DNA of 34,179 bases, from positions 1 through 34,179 of the forward strand of contig NZ_AONC01000069.1 in the NCBI RefSeq assembly GCF_000585215.1, in the 5' to 3' direction. The DNA comes from Imhoffiella purpurea (GTDB taxonomy: Bacteria; Pseudomonadota; Gammaproteobacteria; Chromatiales; Chromatiaceae). The position numbers and the translations under genes are program-made. The notes beneath the pieces are model-generated. The model did not search any database. It saw nothing but the letters and a program-made list of their open reading frames with translations, and was not told the DNA's origin. Within the stretch, counting starts at the first letter, position 1; the number at the start of each line of letters is the position of its first letter. Of this stretch, positions 7,353 to 16,200 are shown one piece after another.

Positions 7353-8417
7353 GTGAGAATCCTCGATCGTTATCTGGCCTGGGCCGTGATCGGCGGAACC
7401 CTGCTGACGCTGGGCGTTCTGCTGCCGCTGATGGGCGTCTTCATCCTCGCCGACGAGATGGATTCGATCGGCATCGAGCGCTATGGCATCGCGGATGCGC
7501 TGCTGTTCATGCTGCTGAGCCTGCCGCGCTATGCCTATCTCATCTTTCCGATCGCAACCCTGATCGGCGCTCTGATCGGACTGGGCACCCTGGCCAGCCG
7601 CTCGGAACTGGTCGCCATGCGCGCCGCCGGTCTCTCGGTGTCCCGGATCGTGCGCGCGGCCATGCTCGGGGGATTGCTGCTCGCCATCCTGGCCTTCGTG
7701 CTCGGGGAGGTGGTGGCGCCCGTGTCCGAGCAGCGCGGTGTCGAGCTGCGTCGGCAGGCGCTCTCCGGGGATGTGGCCCAGCGGACGCCGGACGGATTCT
7801 GGGCCGTGGATGACGGTTCCTACGTCAATATCCGTGAGATTCGCTCGGGAACCAGTCTGCGCGATATCTTCATCTATCGGGTCGATGCGACCAAGGGCGT
7901 TCTGACCGCGACCCATGCCGGCGGCGCGCGCTATCAGGATGGTCACTGGATTCTGGAGGATATCTCGCGCAGCACGGCGAGCGCGGAGGGTGTCGAGGTC
8001 GAGCGCATCGCCAGTGCCGGCTGGGATTCGATGCTGGATCCGGGGCTGCTCAAGGTGGTGGTGGCGGATCCTCATGCCCTGCCTGTGTGGGGGCTCTACA
8101 AATACATTCGTTTCATGTGGGTCAACAAGCAGGATGCGGGTCCCTACGAAGTCGCCTTCTGGGGCAAGGTGCTGCATCCGGTGCTGACGCTCTCCATGAT
8201 CCTGGTCGCCATCCCGCTACTGCTGGGGTCGTCGCGCAGCACCGGTATGGGGAGGCGCATCTTCGCCGGGATCATGGTCGGCATCCTTTACTATCTGATC
8301 AGCCGCACCTTCGCCTATCTGGCCCTGTTGTTCGGGATGAATCCCTTTTTGGCCGCCATCGCGCCGCCCCTGCTGTTCATCTCGGGCGCGCTGATGCTGC
8401 TGCGGCGCGTGAGCTGA
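7353..8417 (+). CDS. lptG: LPS export ABC transporter permease LptG
   Basis: A 354-residue permease of the LptF/LptG family, which with the LptB2 ATPase extracts lipopolysaccharide from the inner membrane and passes it to LptC-LptA-LptD. Six hydrophobic segments flank a periplasmic beta-jellyroll part (about 130-265). LptG-type sequence is clear: LDRYLAWAV at the N-terminus, PIATLIGALIGLGTLASRSELVAMRAAG, GEVVAPVSEQ, and a QDAGPYEVAFWGKVLHPV segment matching E. coli LptG. The start is a GTG at 7353, required to keep the conserved N-terminus. Its usual partner lptF, normally between pepA and lptG, is absent from this window. It is followed by a hairpin and a convergent RDD gene. Confidence 0.9.
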   Translation: MRILDRYLAWAVIGGTLLTLGVLLPLMGVFILADEMDSIGIERYGIADALLFMLLSLPRYAYLIFPIATLIGALIGLGTLASRSELVAMRAAGLSVSRIVRAAMLGGLLLAILAFVLGEVVAPVSEQRGVELRRQALSGDVAQRTPDGFWAVDDGSYVNIREIRSGTSLRDIFIYRVDATKGVLTATHAGGARYQDGHWILEDISRSTASAEGVEVERIASAGWDSMLDPGLLKVVVADPHALPVWGLYKYIRFMWVNKQDAGPYEVAFWGKVLHPVLTLSMILVAIPLLLGSSRSTGMGRRIFAGIMVGILYYLISRTFAYLALLFGMNPFLAAIAPPLLFISGALMLLRRVS

Positions 8418-8426
8418 TGGCCTTGT

Positions 8427-8458
8427 GGCCGACCTGAGGCGTCTGCGTCAGGTCGGCC
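8427..8458. terminator. Hairpin between lptG and the convergent RDD gene
   Basis: GGCCGACCTGA (8427-8437) and TCAGGTCGGCC (8448-8458) form a perfect 11-bp inverted repeat with a 10-base loop, 9 bp after the lptG stop. No T-tract follows. The position between convergent genes supports a shared terminator. Confidence 0.55.
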
Positions 8459-8551
8459 CGGATCGGACTTGCGCCGCGTTCGCCGACTGGCGACGGCGCA
8501 TGGGCTATCGTCTGAGGTCGCGCAGCGGAGCTCGGCTCCACCGGAGAGGGA

Positions 8552-9016
8552 TCAGGCGGACTTTTCCACCATCACGAGGCAAGTGTGGGATTTACGGTCG
8601 TGCCAGGCGAGACCCTCGCGGTCGAACAGGCTCCACCAGAGGCCCAGGCCGGCGGGCAGATAGCTCAGGACCGACCAGCCGAAGCGCGCGATCGCGGTCC
8701 CCGTGCCGAGGTCGGAGCCTTTGTCGTCGACCACCCGGATCCGCCAGGCGCGCATGCCGAGGGTCTGACCGCCGTGGGTCCAGAAGTAGACGTAGAATCC
8801 GACGATCACGGCCAGCAGATAGAGCCGCATCAGCAGCAGAGGGAAGGCTTCTTCGTAGATATGGTGTCCGGTGATGAGCTCGTAGGGGATGACGACGATG
8901 GTGTTGGCCACCATCAGCACGGCCAGCAGCAGTACCAGGTCGTACAGCAGCGCACCCAGACGTCTCGGGATGGAGGGTTTCTTGGCTTGGGAAAGGTCGA
9001 GTTCCATGTTGGTCAT
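8552..9016 (-). CDS. RDD family membrane protein
   Basis: A 154-residue protein with the RDD-family layout: an N-terminal PRRLGALLYDLVLLLAVLMV segment, two further hydrophobic stretches, then the conserved GGQTLGMRAWRIRVVDDKG motif, and a late FDREGLAWHDRKSHT motif near the C-terminus. RDD proteins are small multi-pass inner-membrane proteins, most of unknown function, some implicated in ion exchange. The start could also be the second ATG three codons later. It is convergent with lptG and divergent from the histidine kinase gene, sharing a short upstream region with it. Confidence 0.85.
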   Translation of the reverse strand: MTNMELDLSQAKKPSIPRRLGALLYDLVLLLAVLMVANTIVVIPYELITGHHIYEEAFPLLLMRLYLLAVIVGFYVYFWTHGGQTLGMRAWRIRVVDDKGSDLGTGTAIARFGWSVLSYLPAGLGLWWSLFDREGLAWHDRKSHTCLVMVEKSA

Positions 9017-9063
9017 TCGTCGATCGGTTGATGAGGGATGGGCTTCTCGAGGAAGCGGTTATT

Positions 9064-11697
9064 TTGATTCGGATCACTATTAAACCATTTCTGTTCCGGC
9101 TTTTGCGACGGGTGCCGATGCCCTGGATCGCGATCTGCGTCGGTCTCGCCGCCGGAACCGCCATCTGGACGGTGCTCGATCAGATCCAGAGCCGGCAGGT
9201 CGACAAGATCTTCGATCAGGAACTCAACACACAGCTGGTGCTGCGGGCGCGCGAGAGCCTGATCCGTTTCGACCGCTATCTGTCCAGCTATGCCGCCACC
9301 ACGCGCCTGCTCGCCAATCATCGCAAGCTCTCCGAGTATCTGGAGCCGATGTTCTGGTCGCGCGACGAGCGGGTGACCCCGGTCGTCTACAAGGACTTCC
9401 GTCCCCAGTGGCTGCCGGACTTCTTCGAGCGCGATGCCCTAACGCCGCCCAGTCAGGTACTGCTGACCGACGTGCAGGGGCGGGTGCGCGAGATCTTCCA
9501 GCCGACCGCCGAGTCCGCCCCGGAGGAGGTTGCCAGCCAGGTGCCGACCCAGTTCCTCGATGGGCGGGAGGTGCGTGCCGTGATCGATCGCTTCGGGGAC
9601 CGGCTCTATCTGATCGCGAGCGATGCCGTCGAGGACGCGGGTGGATACGATATGGGATTCCTGGTGGTCCTGGTTCCGGTCGACGACGCCTTCATCGGCG
9701 CCTCGCAGCGCGGGCTGGACCTGGGGCGCGCCGCGGTGGCGCTGGTGGACAGCGACGATCAGCGCATCGTCGCCAGCGTGGACTCGAGCGCGCTCCCGCT
9801 CGGCTCGACCCTGGCCGACTGGAGCGATACCTATATCATCACCTCTCAGTCCCTGCCCGAGTACGAGGGTTCGGACTCCAATCTGCTGTTCGCGACCTTC
9901 GTGCCCAACGCCAGTCTGGAGAAGATGTCGCGCCACGTGCGTATCTTCGAGCGGCGCCAGCGTTTTTTCGCCGCCGCCGTGTTCGTGATCGTCTTCACCG
10001 GGGTCATCTATCTGGTCTCCTCGCGCCTGAACAAGGTGCTCAAGCGCATGACCCGGTTCTCGCAGCGCGCCCTCGGCATCCCGGAGCCGGGCTTCAATCG
10101 CGGCGGCAACCAGCTGCTGCTGCTCGAGGAATGGATCCAGCATTTCACCCAATTGGTGATGACGGCGCGCGAGGAGATGAGCCGGCGCCATCAGGCCGAG
10201 ATGCGCGAGAGCGAGGCGCTCAAGGCGGCCATGATGGAGGCCTCGCTCGATGCCATCGTGACCCTCGACCGGCAGGGCAAGGTGATCGAGTTCAATCCCG
10301 CCGCCGAGCGTCTGTTCGGGGTCGCCCGCATCCTTGCGATCGGGGCCGTCTTCACGGAGCGTTTCCTGCCCGGCGTGGCCCGGCCCGCCTTCCTGCGTCT
10401 GCTCGATCGCTCGCGTCACCTGCATCGCGAGCCGCTGGGGCGGGGAGAGCTGATCGCCCTGCGCGCCGACGGGAGCGAACTGCCGGTCGAGATCTCGATC
10501 GCCCCCATCGAATTGGAGGACGAGCGTTTCCACACCCTCTACATCCACGACATCAGCAGCCGCAAGCGGGCCGAGCAGGAGATCAAGAGCCTGGCCCGCT
10601 TCGCCAGCGAGAGTCCCAATCCCATCCTGCGGGTGAGCGCCGAGGGGCTGGTCGTCTACGCTAACAATGCGAGCCGTCCGCTCCTCCATGCCTGGAGCGC
10701 CGAGCCCGGCGAGTATCTGCCCGACGCATGGGGTCGGGAGGTGGCGCAGGCCCTGGACGCCGGGCAGCCCACCGATCGCGAGATGGATTTTTCTGGGCAG
10801 GTCTTCTCGCTGCTGCTCGCCCCGATCCGCGATCTGGGCTACGTCAATATCTATGCCCGCGACATCACCGCGATCCGGCGTGCCGAGCAGGAGTCGCGCC
10901 AGCACCAGGCCGAGCTGGTGCATGTCTGCCGGCTCAGCACCATGGGCGAGGTCGCGACCGGCATGGCCCACGAGCTGAACCAGCCGCTCTCTGCCATCGT
11001 CAACTATGCCAACGGCTGCACCCGCAGGCTTCAGGGCGGCGCGGGCCGGCCCGAGGAGCTGATTGGGGCCATGGACCAGATCGCGGCCCAGGCCAAGCGT
11101 GCGAGCGAGATCATCCGCCGGCTGCGCGCGCTGGTCGGCAAGCAGCCCCCGATCCGTGCCCGGGTCGATCTGAATCATCTGGTGCGCGAGGTCTGCTCCT
11201 TCCTGGAGTTCGAGACCAACCGGACCGGCGTCCAGATCCGGCTCGAGCTCAGCGTCGAGGAGATTCCGGTCTGTGTCGATCTGGTCCAGGTCGAGCAGGT
11301 GTTGCTGAACCTGGTCGGCAATGCGCTCGATGCCTTGGAGGAGCGGCCCGAATCCGATCGCCGTCTGCGCATCCTCACCCGGGCCGGGAACGAACGGGCC
11401 GAGGTGCTGGTCGAGGACAGCGGGCCCGGGATCGAGCACGAGCGGCTTCCCTTGCTCTTCGATGCCTTCGTGACCACCAAGGAGAGCGGCATGGGGATGG
11501 GACTGGCGATCAGTCAGACCATCGTCGAGAATCACGACGGTCGAATCTGGGCCGAGTCCGAATTGGGGCGGGGCTCGGTCTTCCATATGACCCTGCCGCT
11601 CTCGCCCGCCGCCAAGGATGCGGAGGACGAGCCGAACACCTCGCTGGACCCTAGCCAGAGCCTTTCCGAACAGACGATCCAGAAAAAAGATGAGTAA
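9064..11697 (+). CDS. PAS-domain sensor histidine kinase
   Basis: About 877 residues from a TTG at 9064, chosen because GAGGAAG sits 8 bp upstream; the ATG at 9031 has no ribosome-binding site and would leave almost no room for promoters between the divergent genes. One membrane helix at about 20-38, an extracytoplasmic Cache-like region (40-298), a second helix (300-321), PAS domains at about 390-503 and 510-613, then a HisKA domain with phosphoacceptor His636 in MAHELNQPLSAIVNYANG. A HATPase domain follows (about 735-855) with N box NLVGNALDAL, G1 box EDSGPGI and G2 box GMGMGLAIS. The HELNQPL form of the H box is typical of FixL/DctB-type kinases. The signal is unknown. It overlaps the response regulator by 8 bp, so the two form a cognate pair. 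Confidence 0.9.
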   Translation: MIRITIKPFLFRLLRRVPMPWIAICVGLAAGTAIWTVLDQIQSRQVDKIFDQELNTQLVLRARESLIRFDRYLSSYAATTRLLANHRKLSEYLEPMFWSRDERVTPVVYKDFRPQWLPDFFERDALTPPSQVLLTDVQGRVREIFQPTAESAPEEVASQVPTQFLDGREVRAVIDRFGDRLYLIASDAVEDAGGYDMGFLVVLVPVDDAFIGASQRGLDLGRAAVALVDSDDQRIVASVDSSALPLGSTLADWSDTYIITSQSLPEYEGSDSNLLFATFVPNASLEKMSRHVRIFERRQRFFAAAVFVIVFTGVIYLVSSRLNKVLKRMTRFSQRALGIPEPGFNRGGNQLLLLEEWIQHFTQLVMTAREEMSRRHQAEMRESEALKAAMMEASLDAIVTLDRQGKVIEFNPAAERLFGVARILAIGAVFTERFLPGVARPAFLRLLDRSRHLHREPLGRGELIALRADGSELPVEISIAPIELEDERFHTLYIHDISSRKRAEQEIKSLARFASESPNPILRVSAEGLVVYANNASRPLLHAWSAEPGEYLPDAWGREVAQALDAGQPTDREMDFSGQVFSLLLAPIRDLGYVNIYARDITAIRRAEQESRQHQAELVHVCRLSTMGEVATGMAHELNQPLSAIVNYANGCTRRLQGGAGRPEELIGAMDQIAAQAKRASEIIRRLRALVGKQPPIRARVDLNHLVREVCSFLEFETNRTGVQIRLELSVEEIPVCVDLVQVEQVLLNLVGNALDALEERPESDRRLRILTRAGNERAEVLVEDSGPGIEHERLPLLFDAFVTTKESGMGMGLAISQTIVENHDGRIWAESELGRGSVFHMTLPLSPAAKDAEDEPNTSLDPSQSLSEQTIQKKDE

Positions 11698-12307
11698 CGA
11701 TGCAACCGTATTCGTCGTGGACGACGACCAAGCCATGCGGACCTCGCTCCAGTGGCTGATCGAATCGACGGGCATGTCGGTCCAGACCTATGAGTCGGCC
11801 GATGCCTTTCTCTCCACCTACTATCCCGGGCGCGCCGGTTGTCTGCTGCTAGACGTGCGCATGCCCGGGATGAGCGGGCTCGAGCTCCAGTCCTATCTGG
11901 AGCGCGAGGGCTACCGCCTGCCGGTCATCCTCATCACCGGGCACGGCGACGTGGCCATGGCGGTGAAGGCGATGAAGGCCGGAGCCATGGACTTCATCGA
12001 GAAACCCTTCCACGACGAGGATCTGCTGCGCAGCATCCGCAACGCCCTGGACTACGACCAGAGGACCCGCGCCAACCGCTCGGCCAAGGCCGAGGTCCTG
12101 ATGCGGCTCGCCGAGCTGACCCCGCGCGAGCACGAGGTCATGACCATGGTCACCGACGGCAAGTCGAACAAGGAGATCGCCGCCGCGCTGGGTGTCAGCG
12201 CCAAGACGGTCGAGGCCCACCGTGCCCGGGTCATGGAGAAGATGCGCGCCGACTCGCTCGCCGAGCTGGTGCGCATGGCGATGATCGCGGTCCCCGAGTC
12301 GATGTGA
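11690..12307 (+). CDS. FixJ-family response regulator, LuxR-type HTH
   Basis: A 205-residue protein with a receiver domain (about 6-120) and a C-terminal LuxR/FixJ helix-turn-helix (about 140-200). The acidic pocket is VVDDDQ (10-13), the phosphoacceptor is Asp55 in LLLDVRMPGMSG, and the conserved Thr and Lys lie in ILITGHGD and FIEKPF. The DNA-binding part reads LTPREHEVMTMVTDGKSNKEIA and VSAKTVEAHRARVMEKM. The start is the ATG of ATGAGTAA, overlapping the kinase stop, which indicates translational coupling. It probably activates or represses genes after phosphorylation by the upstream kinase; targets are unknown. YeaD, glnE and ilvE follow on the same strand with short gaps. Confidence 0.92.
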   Translation: MSNDATVFVVDDDQAMRTSLQWLIESTGMSVQTYESADAFLSTYYPGRAGCLLLDVRMPGMSGLELQSYLEREGYRLPVILITGHGDVAMAVKAMKAGAMDFIEKPFHDEDLLRSIRNALDYDQRTRANRSAKAEVLMRLAELTPREHEVMTMVTDGKSNKEIAAALGVSAKTVEAHRARVMEKMRADSLAELVRMAMIAVPESM

Positions 12308-12323
12308 TCGTTCGGGGGGCAGG

Positions 12324-13235
12324 GTGGATCTTCACGCGCTGAACGCCGAGTTCGGCATTCCCGGCACCTTGAGCCTCGTCGAGGGCCCCGGCGGTCTGAC
12401 GCTGATCGAGATCGCCAATCCGTTGGCGACGGCGAGGCTCGCGACCCATGGCGGGCAGGTGCTGGCCTATCGTCCGCGTTCGGCGAGGGAGGATCTGCTG
12501 TTCGTCGGCGAGCGGGCCCATTTCGCCCCGGACCGCGAGATCAAGGGCGGCGTGCCCCTCTGCTGGCCCTGGTTCGGACGCGATCCGGCCGAGCCCGAGC
12601 GGGTCATCCACGGCTTCGCCCGGGTGCTCGAATGGACGCCAGTGCAATGCGAGGCCTGCGCGGACGGCTCGACCCGGGTGCGGATGCGCGTCACCGACGA
12701 CGCGCGCACCCGTGCGATCTGGCCGCACGCCTTCGTCCTGGAGGTGGAGATCCGGATCGGCGCGACCCTCTCGGTCGCCCTGACCACGCGCAATCCGGGC
12801 GACTCCGCGCTGCGCATCACCCAGGGCCTGCATGCCTATTTCCGGATCGGGGGTCTGGCGCGCCTGACCGTCGAGGGGCTGGACGGCTGCCGCTATCTCG
12901 ATTACGCGGCCGGCGCGCCCGAGCCGGAGGCCGTCCAGGAGGGCGACCTCATCTTCCGTGGCGAGGTCAATCGCATCTATGAACGGGTGCCGTCCAGCCT
13001 GAGCATCCAGGATCCGGGGCTTGGGCGGCGGATCCGGATCGACGGCCGCAACAGCGGCACCTGCGTGGTCTGGAATCCGTGGATCGCGTCGGCGCGCGCC
13101 ATGGAGGATCTGGACGACGGCGATTACCTGCGTTTCATCTGTGTCGAGACGGTCAATGCGGCGTCCGAGGTCATCGAGATCCCGCCCGGGGATGCCTTTA
13201 CCCTGGCCGCCGACTATCGCATCCAGGAGTTCTGA
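12324..13235 (+). CDS. D-hexose-6-phosphate mutarotase (YeaD-like)
   Basis: A 303-residue member of the aldose-1-epimerase superfamily, YeaD subgroup, which interconverts the alpha and beta anomers of hexose 6-phosphates in the cytoplasm. Signature segments are THGGQVLAY near residue 40, KGGVPLCWPWFGRDP, VIHGFAR (active-site His) and QGLHAYFRIGG, with a late VVWNPWIASARAMEDLDDGDY motif. The start is GTG at 12324 after a G-rich stretch, 16 bp after the regulator stop. The gene ends 2 bp before glnE, so these genes are probably co-transcribed. The fold is certain; the exact sugar phosphate is inferred from the subgroup. Confidence 0.88.
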   Translation: MDLHALNAEFGIPGTLSLVEGPGGLTLIEIANPLATARLATHGGQVLAYRPRSAREDLLFVGERAHFAPDREIKGGVPLCWPWFGRDPAEPERVIHGFARVLEWTPVQCEACADGSTRVRMRVTDDARTRAIWPHAFVLEVEIRIGATLSVALTTRNPGDSALRITQGLHAYFRIGGLARLTVEGLDGCRYLDYAAGAPEPEAVQEGDLIFRGEVNRIYERVPSSLSIQDPGLGRRIRIDGRNSGTCVVWNPWIASARAMEDLDDGDYLRFICVETVNAASEVIEIPPGDAFTLAADYRIQEF

Positions 13236-13237
13236 TC

Positions 13238-16132
13238 ATGTCCAGCAACGGCCCTTCGCTCGATCACGCCGCACCGCTCGATCCGATGATGGAGGTCCAT
13301 TGGCGCGACTGGCTGGCCTGGGCCGAGGAGAATGGATTCGTCCCGCCCGAGGATGCCGAGTTCGCGCGGATCCGCGAGCGGGTGTGGGAGGCGAGCGAAT
13401 ATGTCGCCGTCTCGGTGCTGCGCCATCCGGAGGCGTTCGCGGAGCTCGTCGCGAGCGGCGATCTGGTGAGCGCCTACGGGGCCGGCGATCTGGACGCGCG
13501 TCTGACGGCGGCACTGGCCGAGGTGGGCGACGAGCCCGCGTTGCACCAGGCCCTGCGTCTGTTCCGCCGTCGCGAGATGATTCGCATCATTTGGCGCGAC
13601 ATCGGCCGGCTGGCGCCCCTGTCAGAGACCCTGGAGGACCTGTCGGAGCTGGCCGACGTCTGCATCCGGCGTCCGCTCGATCTGCTCTACGACTGGACCC
13701 GGGCCGAGATCGGTACCCCGCGCGATCCCGATGGCCGGGCGCTGCGGATGCTGGTGCTGGGCATGGGCAAGCTGGGGGCGCGCGAGCTGAACCTGAGCTC
13801 GGACATCGACCTCATCTTCGCCTTCGCCCACACCGGCGAGGTGGAGGGCGGTCCGCGCGCGCTCAGCAACGAGCAGTTCTTCGTGCGTCTCGGTCAGCGT
13901 CTGGTCCAGGCGCTGTCGCTCAAGACGGTCGACGGATTCGTCTTCCGCGTCGACACCCGTCTGCGTCCCTTCGGCGAGGTCGGTCCGCTGGCGATGAGCT
14001 TTCAGGCGATGGAGGACTATTACCAGTCCCAGGCGCGCGAGTGGGAGCGCTATGCCATGATCAAGGCGCGTCCGGTCGCCGGCGATCCGGACGACGTGGC
14101 GTCCCTGATGGACATGCTGCGCCCCTTCGTCTATCGCCGCTATCTGGATTTCGGCGCCTTCGAGTCGCTGCGCGATCTCAAGCAGATGATCGTCAAGGAG
14201 CTGCACAAGCGCGGCATGGACGCCAACATCAAGCTCGGACTCGGCGGCATCCGCGAGATCGAGTTCATCGGTCAGGCCTTCCAGCTGGTGCGCGGCGGGC
14301 GCGACCCCGATCTCCAGGTGCGCCCCATCCTCCAGGTGCTCGCGCTGCTCGCCGAGCGGGAGCTGATGCCGGCCGAGGCCGTGGCCGAGCTGGACGCGGC
14401 CTATCGTTTCCTGCGTCTGGTCGAGAACCGTCTCCAGGCCCATCGCGACAAGCAGACCCATCAGCTGCCCGACGAGGATCTGGGCCGGGCGCGTCTGGCG
14501 CGCTCCATGGGGTTCGACGACTGGCCGTCCTTCGCGGACGTGCTGCAGGACCATCGGGATCGGGTCCAGGGGCATTTCGATCATGTTTTCGCCGCGCCCG
14601 TCCCAGAACCCGAGAGGCAGGGCTCGGCCTGGACGGCGCTCTGGCTCGGCGGCCAGGAGGCGTCGCAGGCGCTGAGGATCCTGGACGAGGCCGGTTTCGA
14701 GGATCCGGAGACGGCACGCACGCGCATCGAGCAGTTTCGCGATGCCACGGACCGCAAGGGGTTGAGCCGGCGCGGTCACGAGCGTCTCGCCCAGCTGATG
14801 CCGCAGGTGCTGCGGGTCGTCGCTGGCTGCGATCAGCCCGACGCCGCGCTGGGGCGCGTGCTGCAGGTACTGGAGGCGGTGGCTCGGCGCACGGCCTATC
14901 TGGCCATGATGGTCGAGCACCCCGGCATCCTGTCCCAGCTGGCCCATCTCGCCAGTCTGAGTCCCTGGTTCACCGATCAGATCCGCCACCATCCACTGCT
15001 GCTCGACGAGCTGATCGATCCGCGCCGTCTCTTCGCCCCGCTGCGCCGCGAGGATCTGGAGTCCGAACTCGACGCGCTGCTCGCCCATGTCGACGCCGAG
15101 GATCTGGAACAGCAGATGGAGCGTCTGCACCAGTTCGCTCAGGGCAACATGCTGCGGGTGGCGGCGGCGGACCTGACCGAGGTCATCCCGCTCATGGTGG
15201 TGAGCGACTATCTCTCGGAGATCGCCGAGGTGGCGGTCGGGCGCGTGCTGGATCTGGCCTATGTGCATTTTGTCGAGCGCCATGGACGCCCGACGGAGAT
15301 CCTGGGCGAGTCGACCGGCTTCCTGGTGCTGGGCTACGGCAAGCTGGGCGGGATCGAGCTGGGCTACGGCTCCGATCTGGATCTGGTGTTCCTGCACGGC
15401 ACCCAGTCGGTCACGGCCATGACGGACGGCGCCAAGGAGATCAGCAACGAGCAGTTCTACGCCCGGCTCGGGCAGCGGATCATCCACATGATGACCACCC
15501 AGACCGCCTCGGGCACCCTCTACGAGGTCGACATGCGGCTGCGTCCGGACGGCGCCAAGGGCATGCTGGTGCGCTCGATCGGCTCCTTCGCCGCCTACCA
15601 GGAATCGGAAGCCTGGACTTGGGAACATCAGGCGCTGGTCCGGGCGCGTCCGGTCGCGGGCGACCCCGCGCTCGCCACGCGCTTCGCCGAGGTGCGTCGC
15701 GCCATCCTCTGTCGCGAGCGCGATCCCGAGCGGCTGCGCACCGAGGTCCGCGAGATGCGCGCCAAGATGCGCGCCAACCTCGACAAGACCCGCGACGGCC
15801 GTTTCGATCTCAAGCAGGGCGCCGGAGGTATTGCGGACATCGAGTTTATGGTTCAATACTCTGTCCTGCGCTGGGCGGCGGCGTACCCAGCGCTGGCGGA
15901 CTGGACCGACAACATCCGTCTGCTCGAATCCCTGGCGCGGCTCGATCTGCTGCCGGGGCAGGCGGCCGAAGACCTTGCCGATGCCTACAAGGCGCTGCGC
16001 GCGGCCTATCACCGCAGCGCCTTGCAGGAGCAGCCCAAGACCATCCCCGTCGACCGATTGCAGGCCGAACGCGAGCGGGTCCGAGCGCTATGGCGTGATC
16101 TGATGGACGGCGGATCGGAGCAGGATGCGTGA
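13238..16132 (+). CDS. glnE: Bifunctional glutamine synthetase adenylyltransferase/adenylyl-removing enzyme
   Basis: A 964-residue cytoplasmic enzyme that attaches AMP to, and removes it from, glutamine synthetase in response to PII and glutamine. Two nucleotidyltransferase domains are visible: the N-terminal one (adenylyl-removing) with LGMGKLGARELNLSSDIDL at about 173-191, and the C-terminal one (adenylylating) with LGYGKLGGIELGYGSDLDL at about 697-715. Each carries the catalytic D-x-D pair, and each is followed by a VDxRLRP segment and a later GGIxxIEF segment. Length agrees with E. coli GlnE (about 946). The ATG at 13238 is preceded by CAGGAG; the frame continues upstream into yeaD without homology. 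Confidence 0.96.
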   Translation: MSSNGPSLDHAAPLDPMMEVHWRDWLAWAEENGFVPPEDAEFARIRERVWEASEYVAVSVLRHPEAFAELVASGDLVSAYGAGDLDARLTAALAEVGDEPALHQALRLFRRREMIRIIWRDIGRLAPLSETLEDLSELADVCIRRPLDLLYDWTRAEIGTPRDPDGRALRMLVLGMGKLGARELNLSSDIDLIFAFAHTGEVEGGPRALSNEQFFVRLGQRLVQALSLKTVDGFVFRVDTRLRPFGEVGPLAMSFQAMEDYYQSQAREWERYAMIKARPVAGDPDDVASLMDMLRPFVYRRYLDFGAFESLRDLKQMIVKELHKRGMDANIKLGLGGIREIEFIGQAFQLVRGGRDPDLQVRPILQVLALLAERELMPAEAVAELDAAYRFLRLVENRLQAHRDKQTHQLPDEDLGRARLARSMGFDDWPSFADVLQDHRDRVQGHFDHVFAAPVPEPERQGSAWTALWLGGQEASQALRILDEAGFEDPETARTRIEQFRDATDRKGLSRRGHERLAQLMPQVLRVVAGCDQPDAALGRVLQVLEAVARRTAYLAMMVEHPGILSQLAHLASLSPWFTDQIRHHPLLLDELIDPRRLFAPLRREDLESELDALLAHVDAEDLEQQMERLHQFAQGNMLRVAAADLTEVIPLMVVSDYLSEIAEVAVGRVLDLAYVHFVERHGRPTEILGESTGFLVLGYGKLGGIELGYGSDLDLVFLHGTQSVTAMTDGAKEISNEQFYARLGQRIIHMMTTQTASGTLYEVDMRLRPDGAKGMLVRSIGSFAAYQESEAWTWEHQALVRARPVAGDPALATRFAEVRRAILCRERDPERLRTEVREMRAKMRANLDKTRDGRFDLKQGAGGIADIEFMVQYSVLRWAAAYPALADWTDNIRLLESLARLDLLPGQAAEDLADAYKALRAAYHRSALQEQPKTIPVDRLQAERERVRALWRDLMDGGSEQDA

Positions 16133-16200
16133 CTGCGCCGCGTAACCTCTCGGAAATCATCGAGCCCGGAAACGAACCCCGGGCGAAGCGGAGTTGAACA

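Noticed and set aside
9439-11775. A 778-codon minus-strand frame opposite the histidine kinase
   Set aside because: Antisense shadow of a GC-rich gene. It has no domain motif, and the plus-strand frame has complete kinase boxes.
13622-16012. A 796-codon minus-strand frame opposite glnE
   Set aside because: Same reason: no recognisable domain, and it mirrors the codon structure of glnE.
13021-16098. A 1,025-codon open frame on the plus strand overlapping glnE
   Set aside because: It is rich in Arg, Pro, Gly and Ser with no family pattern, while the overlapping frame is an intact GlnE. It is a high-GC shadow.
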